64,000 bases of DNA from assembly GCF_001613165.1 (NCBI RefSeq), contig NZ_BDBV01000076.1, positions 20,677-84,676 on the forward strand, written 5' to 3'. Below the pieces are notes generated by a model. The model made no database searches and had not been told where the DNA came from. It saw only the letters and a list, made by a program, of their open reading frames with translations. This stretch comes from Nocardia mexicana NBRC 108244 (GTDB taxonomy: Bacteria; Actinomycetota; Actinomycetes; Mycobacteriales; Mycobacteriaceae). Shown piece after piece: positions 17,447-26,687 of this stretch. The stretch's first letter is position 1, and the number at the start of each line of letters is the position of its first letter. The position numbers and the translations under genes are program-made.

Positions 17447-17659
17447 TCAGCTCAGCCCGGGCGTGCGCGGCGCCGGTCGACGCAGGTCGCGACCGCTGTC
17501 GCGGGCCGTGCGGCGGGAGTCCATGAGGAAGTACAGGGCGGCCTTGCGGCGGGGGCATTGATCGGTGGGGCAGCTGCGGTGGATGTGCAAGATGTTGTGC
17601 GCTTGCTCGACGGTGAGGTGCCGGGGCACCACCGCGCAACTGTCGAAGACGGGTGCCAT
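17447..17659 (-). CDS. Small conserved actinobacterial protein
   Basis: No function is recognised for this 70-residue protein. The start at 17659 (MAPVFDSCAVVPRHLTVEQA) is chosen because GGAG lies 6 bp upstream; another in-frame ATG at 17671 has no usable site. The protein has three cysteines (DSCAVV, RSCPTDQC) and two histidines in HNILHIH, so metal or iron-sulfur binding is possible. The Arg-rich tail may bind nucleic acid. It lies upstream of, and 55 bp from, the S9 peptidase start on the same strand. Confidence 0.6.
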   Translation of the reverse strand: MAPVFDSCAVVPRHLTVEQAHNILHIHRSCPTDQCPRRKAALYFLMDSRRTARDSGRDLRRPAPRTPGLS

Positions 17660-18148
17660 GCGGTGCTCCATCCTTATCGTGCCTGGGGTGTGGCGCGGCG
17701 CACACTTTCCGGCTTCTCGGTCCAGTCGACGCCGTATATCCGCCACAGTGAGCTGGGTTTCCGATTCACTTGCCGGGTAAACCACGAGAATGCCGCGACC
17801 CGCCGACAAATGCCGCCACTCGCCGGTACTCGGAGATCATTTGCCAGCGGCGGCTATGACCAGCGGTTTTCCCGAACCCCGGAAGCCGCGAGGCGCAGCG
17901 CGAGCAGACCCTGTCGACCGGGCTGGATCCGAACATCCGCCCCTCCCGCCCCAAGCGCACCACCAGTCACAGGAAATTCAATTCCCTCGTGCTCGGAATG
18001 CCTTTTCCCATCCGCGCACCGGCATTTCTGCGAAGGATCTGCGGCATTGGAGAAGAATGTCGTATCACGGATTTCGGCCGCGGCGGAACCGGCTACTGTG
18101 GCTGCGATACCGCACGGCGAACGGACACCCACCCGCACAGGAGCAGAT
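17660..18148. other. Spacer without a supportable gene
   Basis: I found no ORF with a ribosome-binding site, family motif or coding-like composition in these roughly 490 bp. The sequence is slightly less GC-rich than its surroundings. An open frame on the minus strand is antisense to the DUF397 gene. The stretch presumably carries promoters for the flanking divergent small genes. Confidence 0.5.
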
Positions 18149-18361
18149 GTGGAAGCGAAGAACCGCGAGATCGAGCCCGACGCCGTATGGCACCGCAGCA
18201 GCGAATCCGGCGGTGTCGAGGTGGCCTTCCTCGCCAGCGGCAATATCGGCCTGCGCGATGCGAAGAACCCCGACGGTCCGACGCTCATCTTCACCCCCGG
18301 CGAATGGTCGGCCTTCGTCGCGGGGGCCAAGGACGGCGAATTCAACCGTCCGGGGCGATAA
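18149..18361 (+). CDS. DUF397 domain protein
   Basis: This 70-residue protein is a DUF397 member: the W-x-S-S core (AVWHRSSESGG), VEVAFLASGNIGLRDAKNPDGP and the end FTPGEWSAFVAGAKDGEF are all typical. The GTG start at 18149 has AGGAG 5 bp upstream. In actinobacteria these proteins usually sit beside an XRE-type regulator and act as its partner or antagonist. No such regulator is next to it here. Its stop is 7 bp from the converging esterase gene. Confidence 0.85.
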   Translation: MEAKNREIEPDAVWHRSSESGGVEVAFLASGNIGLRDAKNPDGPTLIFTPGEWSAFVAGAKDGEFNRPGR

Positions 18362-18367
18362 CCCGCG

Positions 18368-19327
18368 TCACGCCCCGATAGCGGCGGCGATCGTGGGCCA
18401 CGAGGCGTGCAGGGTGTCCTGCCAGTAGGACCACGAATGCGTGCCCACCGGGCTGCGATCGATGCGGGCGGGGATGTTCAGCGCGCGCAGTCGCTGCTCG
18501 AACGAGGTCACGCAGCCGTCCACTCCGGCCTCGATCGGCGCGCCGAAGAAGATGTTCTCCGGGAGCTGGGGCTTGATCTCGGTCTCGTGCGGGCCGGGGA
18601 TGCCGGTGCCGGTCGACAGGTAGATCGTCGTGCCGCGCAGGCGATCCGCCAGCAGCGCCGGATCGTGTTCGCCCCAGGCCGGGCCGCCGGGCGCGCCCCA
18701 CATATTGCCCGGACTGCCGCCGCGATTGGCGATGGAGAACAGGATCGGTCCCTGCGCCATGCCCAGATCCGGGCAGGCGCTGTAGCCGGCGACCGCGCGG
18801 TACATGCCCGGGTTGCGCACGGCCAGCACGAACGCTGCGATGCCGCCCATCGAGAGCCCGCCGATCGCGTTCACGCCGTTGCCCGCGAAGTGGGAATCGA
18901 TGATCGGGGGCAGCTCCCGGGTCAGGAACGTCTCCCACCGGTAGCGGCCGAACCGGGGATCGTCCTGCTGCCAGTCGGTGTAGTAGCTGGCCTGGCCGCC
19001 CATCGGCAGCACCACGTTGACATCGCGACCGGCGAAGAACGGCTCGGCGTCGGTGGCATTGGTCCAGGTGCTCTGCTTCTCCCCCGGGTCCAGGCCGTCG
19101 AGCAGGTAGTAGGACGGGCGCGAGCCGCCGCCCGCGGGATGCAGCACCTGCACCTGGATCGTGCGGCCCATGGCGGCGGACTCCACGAATACCGCGGACC
19201 TGGTCGGACTCAGCTCATCGATGCCCACGACCCGGGCCGCGGACGCGCGCGGCGCCTGCCCCACCCAGGGCGCGAGGGCGCCCAGCATCCCAGCGAGCAC
19301 AACAGCAGCAACGGCTCTGCGCCGCAT
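18368..19327 (-). CDS. Secreted mycolyltransferase-like esterase (antigen 85 family)
   Basis: This 319-residue exported protein resembles the antigen 85/esterase D group that moves mycolic acids onto trehalose and arabinogalactan. A signal peptide (MRRRAVAAVVLAGMLGALAP) ends near Ala30 with cleavage after ASA. The nucleophile Ser159 is in GGLSMGG; the Asp region is in PHETEIK and the His region in GTHSWSYWQ. Mycolic-acid organisms carry many paralogues, so transfer versus hydrolysis cannot be decided from this sequence. Confidence 0.88.
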   Translation of the reverse strand: MRRRAVAAVVLAGMLGALAPWVGQAPRASAARVVGIDELSPTRSAVFVESAAMGRTIQVQVLHPAGGGSRPSYYLLDGLDPGEKQSTWTNATDAEPFFAGRDVNVVLPMGGQASYYTDWQQDDPRFGRYRWETFLTRELPPIIDSHFAGNGVNAIGGLSMGGIAAFVLAVRNPGMYRAVAGYSACPDLGMAQGPILFSIANRGGSPGNMWGAPGGPAWGEHDPALLADRLRGTTIYLSTGTGIPGPHETEIKPQLPENIFFGAPIEAGVDGCVTSFEQRLRALNIPARIDRSPVGTHSWSYWQDTLHASWPTIAAAIGA

Positions 19328-19450
19328 AGCCCACCTCCATCAGCCCACCACACGTACCCTCAAAAGTAGCTCACGCCTTGACAAGACGAGGCGCATTGGC
19401 AGTCTGGCGTTTCCTTGGCAAACCAAATGGTTCGTGTCACAGCACGTGGG

Positions 19451-19888
19451 TCACCGCCGCGGGACGGCTCGCTCCAGCGCGCCGCGGATGGATGTCGCCA
19501 GATAGTCCAGATCGGCCCGGGCCGGGCTGGTCGGGCGGCCGCGCAGCCCGAACCCGTCGCCGGGGGTGCGCGGAATGACATGCAGGTGCACATGGAACAC
19601 CTCCTGGCCCGCCGTCACCCCGTCGGCGAGAAAGAAGTTCACTCCGTCGCAATGCACCTCGGAATCGCGCAGCGCCGCCGCCAGCCGCTGCCCGACCCGG
19701 AACAGCTTGCCCCCCATCTCCGGATCCAGTTCGGCGAGACTACGCGCCGGGACCTTCGGTATCACCAGTAGATGTCCGGGCGTCATCGGCCGAATGTCCA
19801 TGAACGCCAGCACATCCGCGTCCTCGTACACCTTCGACGCGGGGGCGCGACCGGCAACGATATCGGCGAAGATCGTGTAGGGGTCCAT
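19451..19888 (-). CDS. HIT-family nucleotide-binding hydrolase
   Basis: This 145-residue protein has the histidine triad at His99, His101 and His103 in FHVHLHVIPR, with the nucleotide-binding segment MTPGHLLVIPK. HIT proteins hydrolyse nucleotidyl phosphoramidates such as AMP-lysine or diadenosine polyphosphates. It lies 60 bp downstream of purB on the same strand and may be co-transcribed. The exact substrate is unknown. Confidence 0.9.
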   Translation of the reverse strand: MDPYTIFADIVAGRAPASKVYEDADVLAFMDIRPMTPGHLLVIPKVPARSLAELDPEMGGKLFRVGQRLAAALRDSEVHCDGVNFFLADGVTAGQEVFHVHLHVIPRTPGDGFGLRGRPTSPARADLDYLATSIRGALERAVPRR

Positions 19889-19948
19889 GGACGACCAGCC
19901 TACGTCCCGGCGACCGGCCGCACGACGCGACAGGAACCGCCGGTGGCG

Positions 19949-21370
19949 CTAGAGGATCGGCGACGGCGTGTAGCGGGCCGCCTCCGGGTCGGCGTCGGCC
20001 AGCTTCTGCACCTGCGCGACGACGTCGGCGACCTGGGCCTCCGCGGCGCCGATGAATGCGGACCTGTCGGCCAGCGCCTCGTCCAGGGCGGCCCGGTCCA
20101 GCGGCATGCGCTCGTCGGCGGCCAGGCGGTCCAGCAGATCCGGCTCGCGGCCCTGCTCCCGCATGGCCAGCGCCACGGCGACGGCGTGCTCCTTGATGAC
20201 CTCGTGCGCGGTCTCCCGCCCGACTCCGGCGCGGACCGCGGCCATCAGAATGCGGGTGGTGGCCAGGAACGGCAGGTAGCGGTTGAGCTCGCGCTCGATG
20301 ACCGCCGGATAGGCGCCGAATTCGGCCAGCACCGTCAGGAACGTCTCGATCATGCCGTCGACGGCGAAGAAGGCGTCGGGCAGCGCGACGCGGCGCACGA
20401 CGGAGCAGAACACGTCGCCCTCGTTCCATTGCGCCCCAGCCAATTCCGCGGCCATCGACGCGTATCCGCGCAACACCACCTGCAGGCCGTTGACGCGCTC
20501 GCAGGAGCGGGTGTTCATCTTGTGCGGCATCGCCGAGGAGCCCACCTGCCCCGGCTGGAAACCCTCGGTGACCAGCTCGTGCCCGGCCATCAGCCGCACC
20601 GTGTGCGCGAAAGACGAAGGGCCCGCGCCCAATTGGACCAGCGCGGAGAGCACGTCGTGGTCCAGCGAGCGCGGGTACACCTGCCCGACGCTGGTGAGCA
20701 CGGTGGCAAAACCCAAGTGCCGCGCCACTTTCTGCTCCAGCTGGGCCAGCTTCGCCGGATCGCCGCCGAGCAGGTCGAGCATGTCCTGCGCGGTGCCCAT
20801 CGGACCCTTGATGCCGCGCAACGGATATCGCTCGATCAGCTCCCGCAGCCGGGTCAGCGCGATCAGCACTTCGTCTGCGGCACTGGCGAATCGCTTGCCG
20901 AGCGTGGTGGCTTGCGCGGCCACATTGTGCGAACGGCCCGCCATCACCAGCGCCTGGTACTCCGCCGCCCGCTCGGCCAGTCGCGCCGCGACCGCGACAC
21001 CGTGCCCGTAGACGTGCTCCAGCGACAGCCGGACCTGCAGCTGCTCCACGTTCTCGGTGAGATCGCGGCTGGTCATGCCCTTGTGGATGTGCTCGTGCCC
21101 CGCCAGCGCGTTGAACTCCTCGATGCGCGCCTTCACGTCGTGCCGGGTCACGCGCTCGCGCTCGGCGATCGAGGCCAGGTCGACCCGGTCGATGACGCGC
21201 TCGTAGTCCTCCACCACGCCGGGCGGGACGTCCACGCCGAGCTCCGCCTGGGCCCGCAGCACCTCCAGCCAGAGGCGGCGCTCGAGCACGATCTTGTTCT
21301 CGGGTGACCACAGCCGCACCAGTTCGGGGCTGGCGTATCGGGTGGCGAGGACGTTCGGAACAAGGCTCAC
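19949..21370 (-). CDS. purB: Adenylosuccinate lyase
   Basis: PurB catalyses two steps in purine synthesis: SAICAR to AICAR plus fumarate, and adenylosuccinate to AMP plus fumarate. The 473-residue protein carries the fumarase/aspartase superfamily signature SSAMPHKMN at residues 278-286, the catalytic loop Ser, and the His motif in KGMTSRDLTENVEQ. It is all-helical and acts as a cytosolic tetramer. Length matches other actinobacterial PurB proteins. Confidence 0.97.
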   Translation of the reverse strand: MSLVPNVLATRYASPELVRLWSPENKIVLERRLWLEVLRAQAELGVDVPPGVVEDYERVIDRVDLASIAERERVTRHDVKARIEEFNALAGHEHIHKGMTSRDLTENVEQLQVRLSLEHVYGHGVAVAARLAERAAEYQALVMAGRSHNVAAQATTLGKRFASAADEVLIALTRLRELIERYPLRGIKGPMGTAQDMLDLLGGDPAKLAQLEQKVARHLGFATVLTSVGQVYPRSLDHDVLSALVQLGAGPSSFAHTVRLMAGHELVTEGFQPGQVGSSAMPHKMNTRSCERVNGLQVVLRGYASMAAELAGAQWNEGDVFCSVVRRVALPDAFFAVDGMIETFLTVLAEFGAYPAVIERELNRYLPFLATTRILMAAVRAGVGRETAHEVIKEHAVAVALAMREQGREPDLLDRLAADERMPLDRAALDEALADRSAFIGAAEAQVADVVAQVQKLADADPEAARYTPSPIL

Positions 21371-21466
21371 ACGAGGAAGTCTAGAGCGGCGCGGAGCGTC
21401 CCCGTTGAGGGTGGTGGGGGGGACGCGGCGGGCTTAATGTTCGGTCGCTGATCGATTGCCGGTGGC

Positions 21467-22171
21467 TCAGGCCGTGGTGTGCTGCGGGAGCGTGTGCGGA
21501 GTCGCGGGATGCGGCGGGGCCGGATGGGTGGGATGCGACGGCGAGTGCTGGGATGCGGGGTGCTGGGGCGTGGGCGGGGCGATCACGTCGATCACCTCGA
21601 GTAGGGCGCCGCGGGCCACCCGTCGCGGCTGCGGATCCAACTCCGTCAGGGCCGTCACCACCGCGCCGTCGACCACCGCGACCAGCCGCCGCAACTGCTC
21701 GATCCGCACCACCCGATCGGACCGGCGCAGCACATCGGCCAGCAGCTCGTCGAGCTGAGCGCGTAGTCGTAGCTGCACCTCCCGTAGTTCGGGGTGGCGG
21801 GCCGAGGCCACCGACCGCTCGTAGCGCGCGATCAGCTGGCCGCGCTCGAACTCGTCGTGGCCGTCCACCCCGACCAGTAGGTCCAGGAGTAGGTCGACGG
21901 TCGCCTCGGCGCCGCGGCGGCGGTGGGTCACCTCGCCGACGCGGCGGCGCATGGCCTCGAGTTCGGCGTTGCCGCTGAACTCGACCGCGCGAGCGATCAG
22001 GTCCTCGAGGGACTCGAAGTAGTAGGTCGTCGACGCCAGGGGCAGGTCCGCGCGGGTGGCCACCGAACGGTGGCGCACGGCGTCGAATCCGCCCTCCAGC
22101 AGCAACTCGGCCGCAGCCGCAACCAACGCTTGGCGACGCCGTTCGCCTTTCGGTGTCGTCGCGGTGATCAC
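21467..22171 (-). CDS. TetR-family regulator with a His/Pro-rich tail
   Basis: This 234-residue regulator has a TetR DNA-binding domain at residues 10-58 (ELLLEGGFDAVRHRSVATRA, TTYYFESLEDLI) and a helical ligand domain to about residue 198. Residues 199-234 form a low-complexity tail rich in Pro, His, Ser and Thr with seven histidines, unusual for this family. The tail may bind metal or be disordered. Target genes are unknown; the upstream aminotransferase gene is on the same strand. Confidence 0.85.
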   Translation of the reverse strand: MITATTPKGERRRQALVAAAAELLLEGGFDAVRHRSVATRADLPLASTTYYFESLEDLIARAVEFSGNAELEAMRRRVGEVTHRRRGAEATVDLLLDLLVGVDGHDEFERGQLIARYERSVASARHPELREVQLRLRAQLDELLADVLRRSDRVVRIEQLRRLVAVVDGAVVTALTELDPQPRRVARGALLEVIDVIAPPTPQHPASQHSPSHPTHPAPPHPATPHTLPQHTTA

Positions 22172-22365
22172 CGTGTCATCGTGCCAGTCATCATCGGTTC
22201 ATCCGTGCCAAATCGGTGCGATCTATGACAAATCCGGTTCCGCGTGGGCAAATGTCCAGGCGGCATTGAAAAAACAACCAACGCTTTTCTACCCCATCCG
22301 GGCACCCCCGGTGGGCCAGAACGAAAAGTCTTTGCGCGTCGGTGCTGCTCAGGCGTGTCGACTGT

Positions 22366-23526
22366 TCAGTTGTCCAGATACGCCCGCAGCCGCGCCAGTG
22401 CCTCTTCGATATCGGCGGTCGCGCCCGCGAACGAGAAACGGACCGTATGGTTTCCGTTGTTGGTATCGAAATCGATGCCCGGTGCGATCGCAATGCCGGT
22501 GTGCGCCAACAGGTCCGCGCACCAGCGGATCGAATCATCGGTCAGGTGCCCGATATCGGCGTAGGCGTAGAACGCGCCGTCGGCCGGTGCCAGCTCGGTG
22601 ATGCCCAGCTTGGGCAGGCCCTGCAGCAGCAGGTCGCGATTCTGCGCGTAGCGCCGGACGTGGCCGTCCAATTCCGCCTCGGCCTCGGGGCCGAACGCGT
22701 GCACCGCGGCGTACTGCGAGATGGCGGGCGGGCAGACGGTCATATTGGAGGCCAGCCGCTGCAGCGCCGGGCGCAGGCCCGGCGGCACCAGCATCCAGCC
22801 CAGCCGCCAGCCCGTCATCGAGAAGTACTTCGAGACCGAGCCGACCACCACGGACTCGCGCGAGGTCTCCCAGGCCGAGGCCGTCGGCTCGGTCTCGGCG
22901 TAGACGATGCCGTGATAGATCTCGTCGGAGATCAGCAGCGTGCCGTGGTCATCGCACCAGCGCGCGAGGGCGGCCAGTTCGTCGGGCGCGATCATGGTGC
23001 CGGTCGGGTTGGCGGGGCTGGCCACGATCAGTCCGGCGGGCGGTTCCGGCAGCGCCTCCAGCATGGCGACCGTCGGCTGGAATCGGGTCTGCGGGCCGCA
23101 GTCCAGCTCGACCACCCGGCAGCCCAGGGCGGCCAGGGTGTTCCGGTAGGCGGGATAGCCGGGGCGGGCCACCACCACGGTGTCGCCGATATCGAAGGCG
23201 GCCAGGAAGATCAGCGTGAAGGCGCCGGACGAACCGGTCGTGACCACGACGTCGTCGGGATCCACCGCGATGCCGTAGGTGCGGGTGTGGTGCTCGGCGA
23301 TCGCCTCGCGCAGCGGGAGAATGCCGAAAGTCTCGGTGTAGCCGAGCAGTTCGCCGTCCAGCGCCGCCCGCGTGGCCCGCAGCACCGGCGCGGGCGCGGG
23401 GGTGGACGGCTGCCCGGCCGCCAGCACCAGCACGTCACCGTGGGTGCGGGCCCGCTCGGCGGCAGCCTTCCAGACATCCATGACGTAGAACGGCGGGACA
23501 CTCGACCGGCGGGATTCATTGCGCAC
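22366..23526 (-). CDS. PLP-dependent class I/II aminotransferase
   Basis: This 386-residue enzyme belongs to the aspartate aminotransferase fold type I. Visible features are GYTETFGILPLREAI near residue 60, the ASPANPTGT motif, SDEIYHGI and the PLP-lysine in GSVSKYFSMTGWRLGW, with the phosphate-binding Arg in VRFSF near the C-terminus. A GTG start at 23526 is the best fit to family length; an ATG at 23481 is an alternative. The amino acid specificity cannot be read from the sequence. Confidence 0.88.
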   Translation of the reverse strand: MRNESRRSSVPPFYVMDVWKAAAERARTHGDVLVLAAGQPSTPAPAPVLRATRAALDGELLGYTETFGILPLREAIAEHHTRTYGIAVDPDDVVVTTGSSGAFTLIFLAAFDIGDTVVVARPGYPAYRNTLAALGCRVVELDCGPQTRFQPTVAMLEALPEPPAGLIVASPANPTGTMIAPDELAALARWCDDHGTLLISDEIYHGIVYAETEPTASAWETSRESVVVGSVSKYFSMTGWRLGWMLVPPGLRPALQRLASNMTVCPPAISQYAAVHAFGPEAEAELDGHVRRYAQNRDLLLQGLPKLGITELAPADGAFYAYADIGHLTDDSIRWCADLLAHTGIAIAPGIDFDTNNGNHTVRFSFAGATADIEEALARLRAYLDN

Positions 23527-23746
23527 CCGACGACGGTAGAACACGCGGGGGCGACGCAGCGCAGGTATTCCCGGCCCTGCCCCCACGGCGACCGATCGCG
23601 CGGGATCCGGCCCGGGCGGACACGATCGGCCCTCAGGTGGCGATTTCTGCCGCGGCGATCGGATTTGTGTCCGACCAGGCCGCATCGGCGCGCATACCGC
23701 CTTGCCCCGCTGCGGTGTGGACTAACGCCCTGTTATCGTCGGCAGA

Positions 23747-24748
23747 ATGCCTGACCAGGCACGCAGTGCGAAGGTTGTACCAGGGGGTGGGACGGCGCTC
23801 CGGCCCGACTGGCGTTCCGCGCTGCGACGGGAACGGGGTGCGCGGCGGCGTCACCTGCGACGAGCGGCCGTGCGGGCGCGGCATACGGACAGGCTGATTC
23901 GAGGGCGGGCGCGGAGTCTGTGGCAGGCGCTCGTGAACTTCGACTGGCGGGAATTCCTCCGTCGAGACTGGCGGGCCTACGCCCGGGAACAGTGGCCGCG
24001 ATTGCGCGGCTGGCTGATTCGGCACCGCGTCCTGGTGGCCGGAGTGGTCGTCGTGGCGCTGTTCGCCGCGGCGGATGCCACCGCGCCGCGCCCCGTCGAG
24101 ACGGCCGTGGCACAGGGCAGTGAGCAGCGCATCCCGGTCGCGTACCCGCTGCAGGTGAAGTCGGCGCCGGAGTCGAGCAAGCGCTATCTGAATGCCATCA
24201 ACAACGGCGAGCGCATCCGCGAATCGCAGGTGGTGGCCGCGGCGGCCCGCGCCACCCTGGAACGCGCCAAGGCCGAGGCGGCGGCGGCCGTCTCCGGGCA
24301 GCCGGCGCCCTGGCTGGGCGGCACGGTCACCTCCATCCCCGGCGGAATCCTGCCCGGGATCGGCGGTTTCGTGCTACCCGCGCGCGGGCTGTTCACCTCC
24401 GGATTCGGGCAGCGCTGGGGTACCTTCCACGCCGGAATCGATATCGCCGCGCCGATCGGCTCGCCGATCTACGCGATCACCGACGGCACGGTCGTCGACG
24501 CCGGGCCCGCCCAGGGCTTCGGGCTGTGGGTGCGCGTGCGCCACGACGACGGCACCATCTCCGTCTACGGCCACATGTACGACTTCTCGGTCTCGGTCGG
24601 CGAACGCGTCCGGACCGGCCAGCAGATCGCCCGCGTCGGCAATCGCGGCGACTCCACCGGCCCCCACCTACATTTCGAGATCCTGATCAACGGCCAACAC
24701 GTAGACCCCCAGCCCTGGCTGGCCCTACACGGCCTGCAACTGGGCTGA
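23747..24748 (+). CDS. Membrane-anchored M23 (LytM-type) peptidase
   Basis: This 333-residue protein has a basic cytosolic N-terminus, a single membrane helix at about 95-112 and an extracytosolic LytM domain from about 205. Zinc ligands are His228 and Asp232 in HAGIDIA and His309 in GPHLHFEI; His307 is the catalytic partner. Such enzymes cut peptide cross-links of peptidoglycan or regulate other hydrolases. All key residues are kept, so it is probably active. Confidence 0.9.
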   Translation: MPDQARSAKVVPGGGTALRPDWRSALRRERGARRRHLRRAAVRARHTDRLIRGRARSLWQALVNFDWREFLRRDWRAYAREQWPRLRGWLIRHRVLVAGVVVVALFAAADATAPRPVETAVAQGSEQRIPVAYPLQVKSAPESSKRYLNAINNGERIRESQVVAAAARATLERAKAEAAAAVSGQPAPWLGGTVTSIPGGILPGIGGFVLPARGLFTSGFGQRWGTFHAGIDIAAPIGSPIYAITDGTVVDAGPAQGFGLWVRVRHDDGTISVYGHMYDFSVSVGERVRTGQQIARVGNRGDSTGPHLHFEILINGQHVDPQPWLALHGLQLG

Positions 24749-24763
24749 GCGCGGGCATTCCGC

Positions 24764-26065
24764 CTACTCCACCGCTGTTGTTTCCGGGGTGCTCTCGGCC
24801 GGAATCGCTATGGCGCCCTCGACGGCGGACAGGGCTATGTCGGTGCGGTAGTGGCTGCCGGGGAGCTTGATCTTGGCTATGCGGGTGTAGGCGCGCTCGC
24901 GGGCCTCGGTGAGGTCGGCGCCGGTGGCGACGACGTTGAGGACGCGGCCGCCCGCGGACAGCAGCGCGCCGTCGTCGCGCAGGGACGTACCCGCATGCAG
25001 CACTTCGGTATTCGGGTCGGAGCCGTCGGTACCGGCGATCACGTCGCCGGTGCGGGGGCGGCCCGGATAGTTCTCGGCGGCCAGCACCACGGTCACCGCC
25101 GAACCGGACTTCCACCGCGGCGGCTCCGACTGGGCGAGGGCGCCGGTGGCGGTGGCGTGCAGCAGCGCGCCGAGCGGGCTGTCCAGCAGCGCCAGCACCG
25201 CCTGGGTCTCGGGATCGCCGAAGCGGCAGTTGAATTCGACCACGGCGGGCCCGGTCTGGCCGATCGCCAGCCCGGCGTAGAGCAGCCCGGAGAATGGAAC
25301 GCCACGCCGGACCATCTCCGCCGCAACGGGTTTCACGACGCCGTCGACGATCTCGGCAACCGTCTCGGCGGGCAGCCAGGGCAGCGGTGTGTAAGCGCCC
25401 ATGCCGCCGGTGTTGGGTCCGGTATCGCCGTTACCGACGCGCTTGTGGTCCTGCGCGGGCAGCAGCGGCACCACCGTATCGCCGTCCACCAGGCAGAACA
25501 GCGAGACCTCGGGGCCGTCGAGGAAGGATTCCAGCAGCACCGGATGTCCCTGCTCGAGCAGTTCGGCGCCGTGGTCGCGGGCGGCCGACCGGTCGGCGGT
25601 GACCACCACGCCCTTGCCTGCCGCGAGGCCGTCGTCCTTCACCACCCAGGTCGGGCCGAAGCGGTCGAGGGCGGCATCCAGCTCACCCGGGTGGTCGACG
25701 ATCTCGCTGTGCGCGGTGCGGACCCCGGCCGCGACCATCACATCCTTGGCGAACGCCTTCGAGCCCTCGATCCGGGCCGCGGCGGCCGACGGGCCGAAAC
25801 AGGCGATCCCGGCCGCGCGGACCGCATCCGCGATGCCCAGCACCAGCGGGACCTCCGGCCCGATCACCACCAGGTCGATCGCCAGCTCGCGGGCCAGCGC
25901 GACCACCGCCTCGGCGCTGCACGGATCCACCGGGCGAATCTCGGCATGCTGCGACATTCCGGGGTTGCCGGGCGCGGCGACGACGGCGCTCACCCCCGGA
26001 TCCCGCCGCAGGGCCAGCACTAGGGCGTGTTCACGGGCTCCGGCACCGATGACGAGTACGCGCAC
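24764..26065 (-). CDS. purD: Phosphoribosylamine-glycine ligase
   Basis: PurD joins glycine to phosphoribosylamine with ATP, the second step of purine synthesis. The 433-residue protein has the N-domain start VRVLVIGAGAREHALVLAL, the ATP-grasp segment with KDDGLAAGKGVVV, and the signature NCRFGDPETQ. The GTG at 26065 is chosen by family length, although the frame is open further upstream. It is divergent from a HIT gene with a 101-bp spacer. Confidence 0.96.
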   Translation of the reverse strand: MRVLVIGAGAREHALVLALRRDPGVSAVVAAPGNPGMSQHAEIRPVDPCSAEAVVALARELAIDLVVIGPEVPLVLGIADAVRAAGIACFGPSAAAARIEGSKAFAKDVMVAAGVRTAHSEIVDHPGELDAALDRFGPTWVVKDDGLAAGKGVVVTADRSAARDHGAELLEQGHPVLLESFLDGPEVSLFCLVDGDTVVPLLPAQDHKRVGNGDTGPNTGGMGAYTPLPWLPAETVAEIVDGVVKPVAAEMVRRGVPFSGLLYAGLAIGQTGPAVVEFNCRFGDPETQAVLALLDSPLGALLHATATGALAQSEPPRWKSGSAVTVVLAAENYPGRPRTGDVIAGTDGSDPNTEVLHAGTSLRDDGALLSAGGRVLNVVATGADLTEARERAYTRIAKIKLPGSHYRTDIALSAVEGAIAIPAESTPETTAVE

Positions 26066-26166
26066 GGAGGACAGCTTAGGCGACGCGTTTGCGGGCCTCA
26101 GCAGGTATCGACCGGACAACCACCTGCCCCGCCGCGTCCCCGACCCGTCGCCCATAGACTCGGCTC

Positions 26167-26592
26167 ATGGCTTCTGTTTTCAGCGCGATCATCGACGGCC
26201 AGTTGCCCGGGCGGTTCGTGTGGGAGGACGACGAGTTCGTCGCATTCCTCACCATCGCCCCGATCACCCAGGGGCACACGCTCGTCGTGCCCCGCAAGGA
26301 GATCGACCAGTGGCAGGACATCGACCCCGACACGTTCGCGCGGCTGAACGGCGTCGCCCAGAAGATCGGCCGGGCGGTGCGGGCGGCCTGGGAGGCGCCG
26401 CGCGCGGGCCTGCTGGTCGCCGGACTGGAGGTGCCGCACCTGCACGTGCACGTGTTCCCGGCCTTCGAGCTCGGCGACTTCAACATCTCCCAGGCCGATC
26501 CCGAGCCCAGCAAGGAATCCCTGGACGAGGCCCAAGCCAAGATCAAACAGGCCCTCCGCGACCTCGGCTACGGCGCCAACGTCCCCGCCTGA
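26167..26592 (+). CDS. HIT-family nucleotide-binding hydrolase
   Basis: This 141-residue protein has the HIT motif HLHVHVFP with His91, His93 and His95, and the upstream ITQGHTLVVPRK segment. It is distinct from the HIT protein at 19451-19888, which has a longer C-terminal tail. Predicted activity is hydrolysis of nucleoside phosphoramidates or dinucleotides in the cytosol. Its 3' end faces phoR across a long palindrome. Confidence 0.9.
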   Translation: MASVFSAIIDGQLPGRFVWEDDEFVAFLTIAPITQGHTLVVPRKEIDQWQDIDPDTFARLNGVAQKIGRAVRAAWEAPRAGLLVAGLEVPHLHVHVFPAFELGDFNISQADPEPSKESLDEAQAKIKQALRDLGYGANVPA

Positions 26593-26597
26593 CCCAC

Positions 26598-26675
26598 TTC
26601 GCGCACCCCTTGCGTGTTCCCGCACCCCTTCCAGGGCCCTGTAGACGGTGCGGGAACATGCAAGGGGTGCGCGAA
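26598..26675. terminator. 29-bp-stem palindrome between convergent genes (repeat family member 2)
   Basis: Arms at 26598-26626 and 26647-26675 are complementary over 29 bp with one position that would be a G-U pair in RNA; the loop is 20 nt and itself contains CAGGGCCCTG. It lies 5 bp after the HIT stop and 12 bp before the phoR stop, so it can act as a bidirectional terminator. Its sequence resembles the palindrome at 14257-14336. Confidence 0.75.
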
Positions 26676-26687
26676 TCCTCGCCGGGG

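Noticed and set aside
17854..18345. Minus-strand ORF of 163 codons
   Set aside because: It is antisense to the DUF397 gene and has no recognisable motif or start signal.
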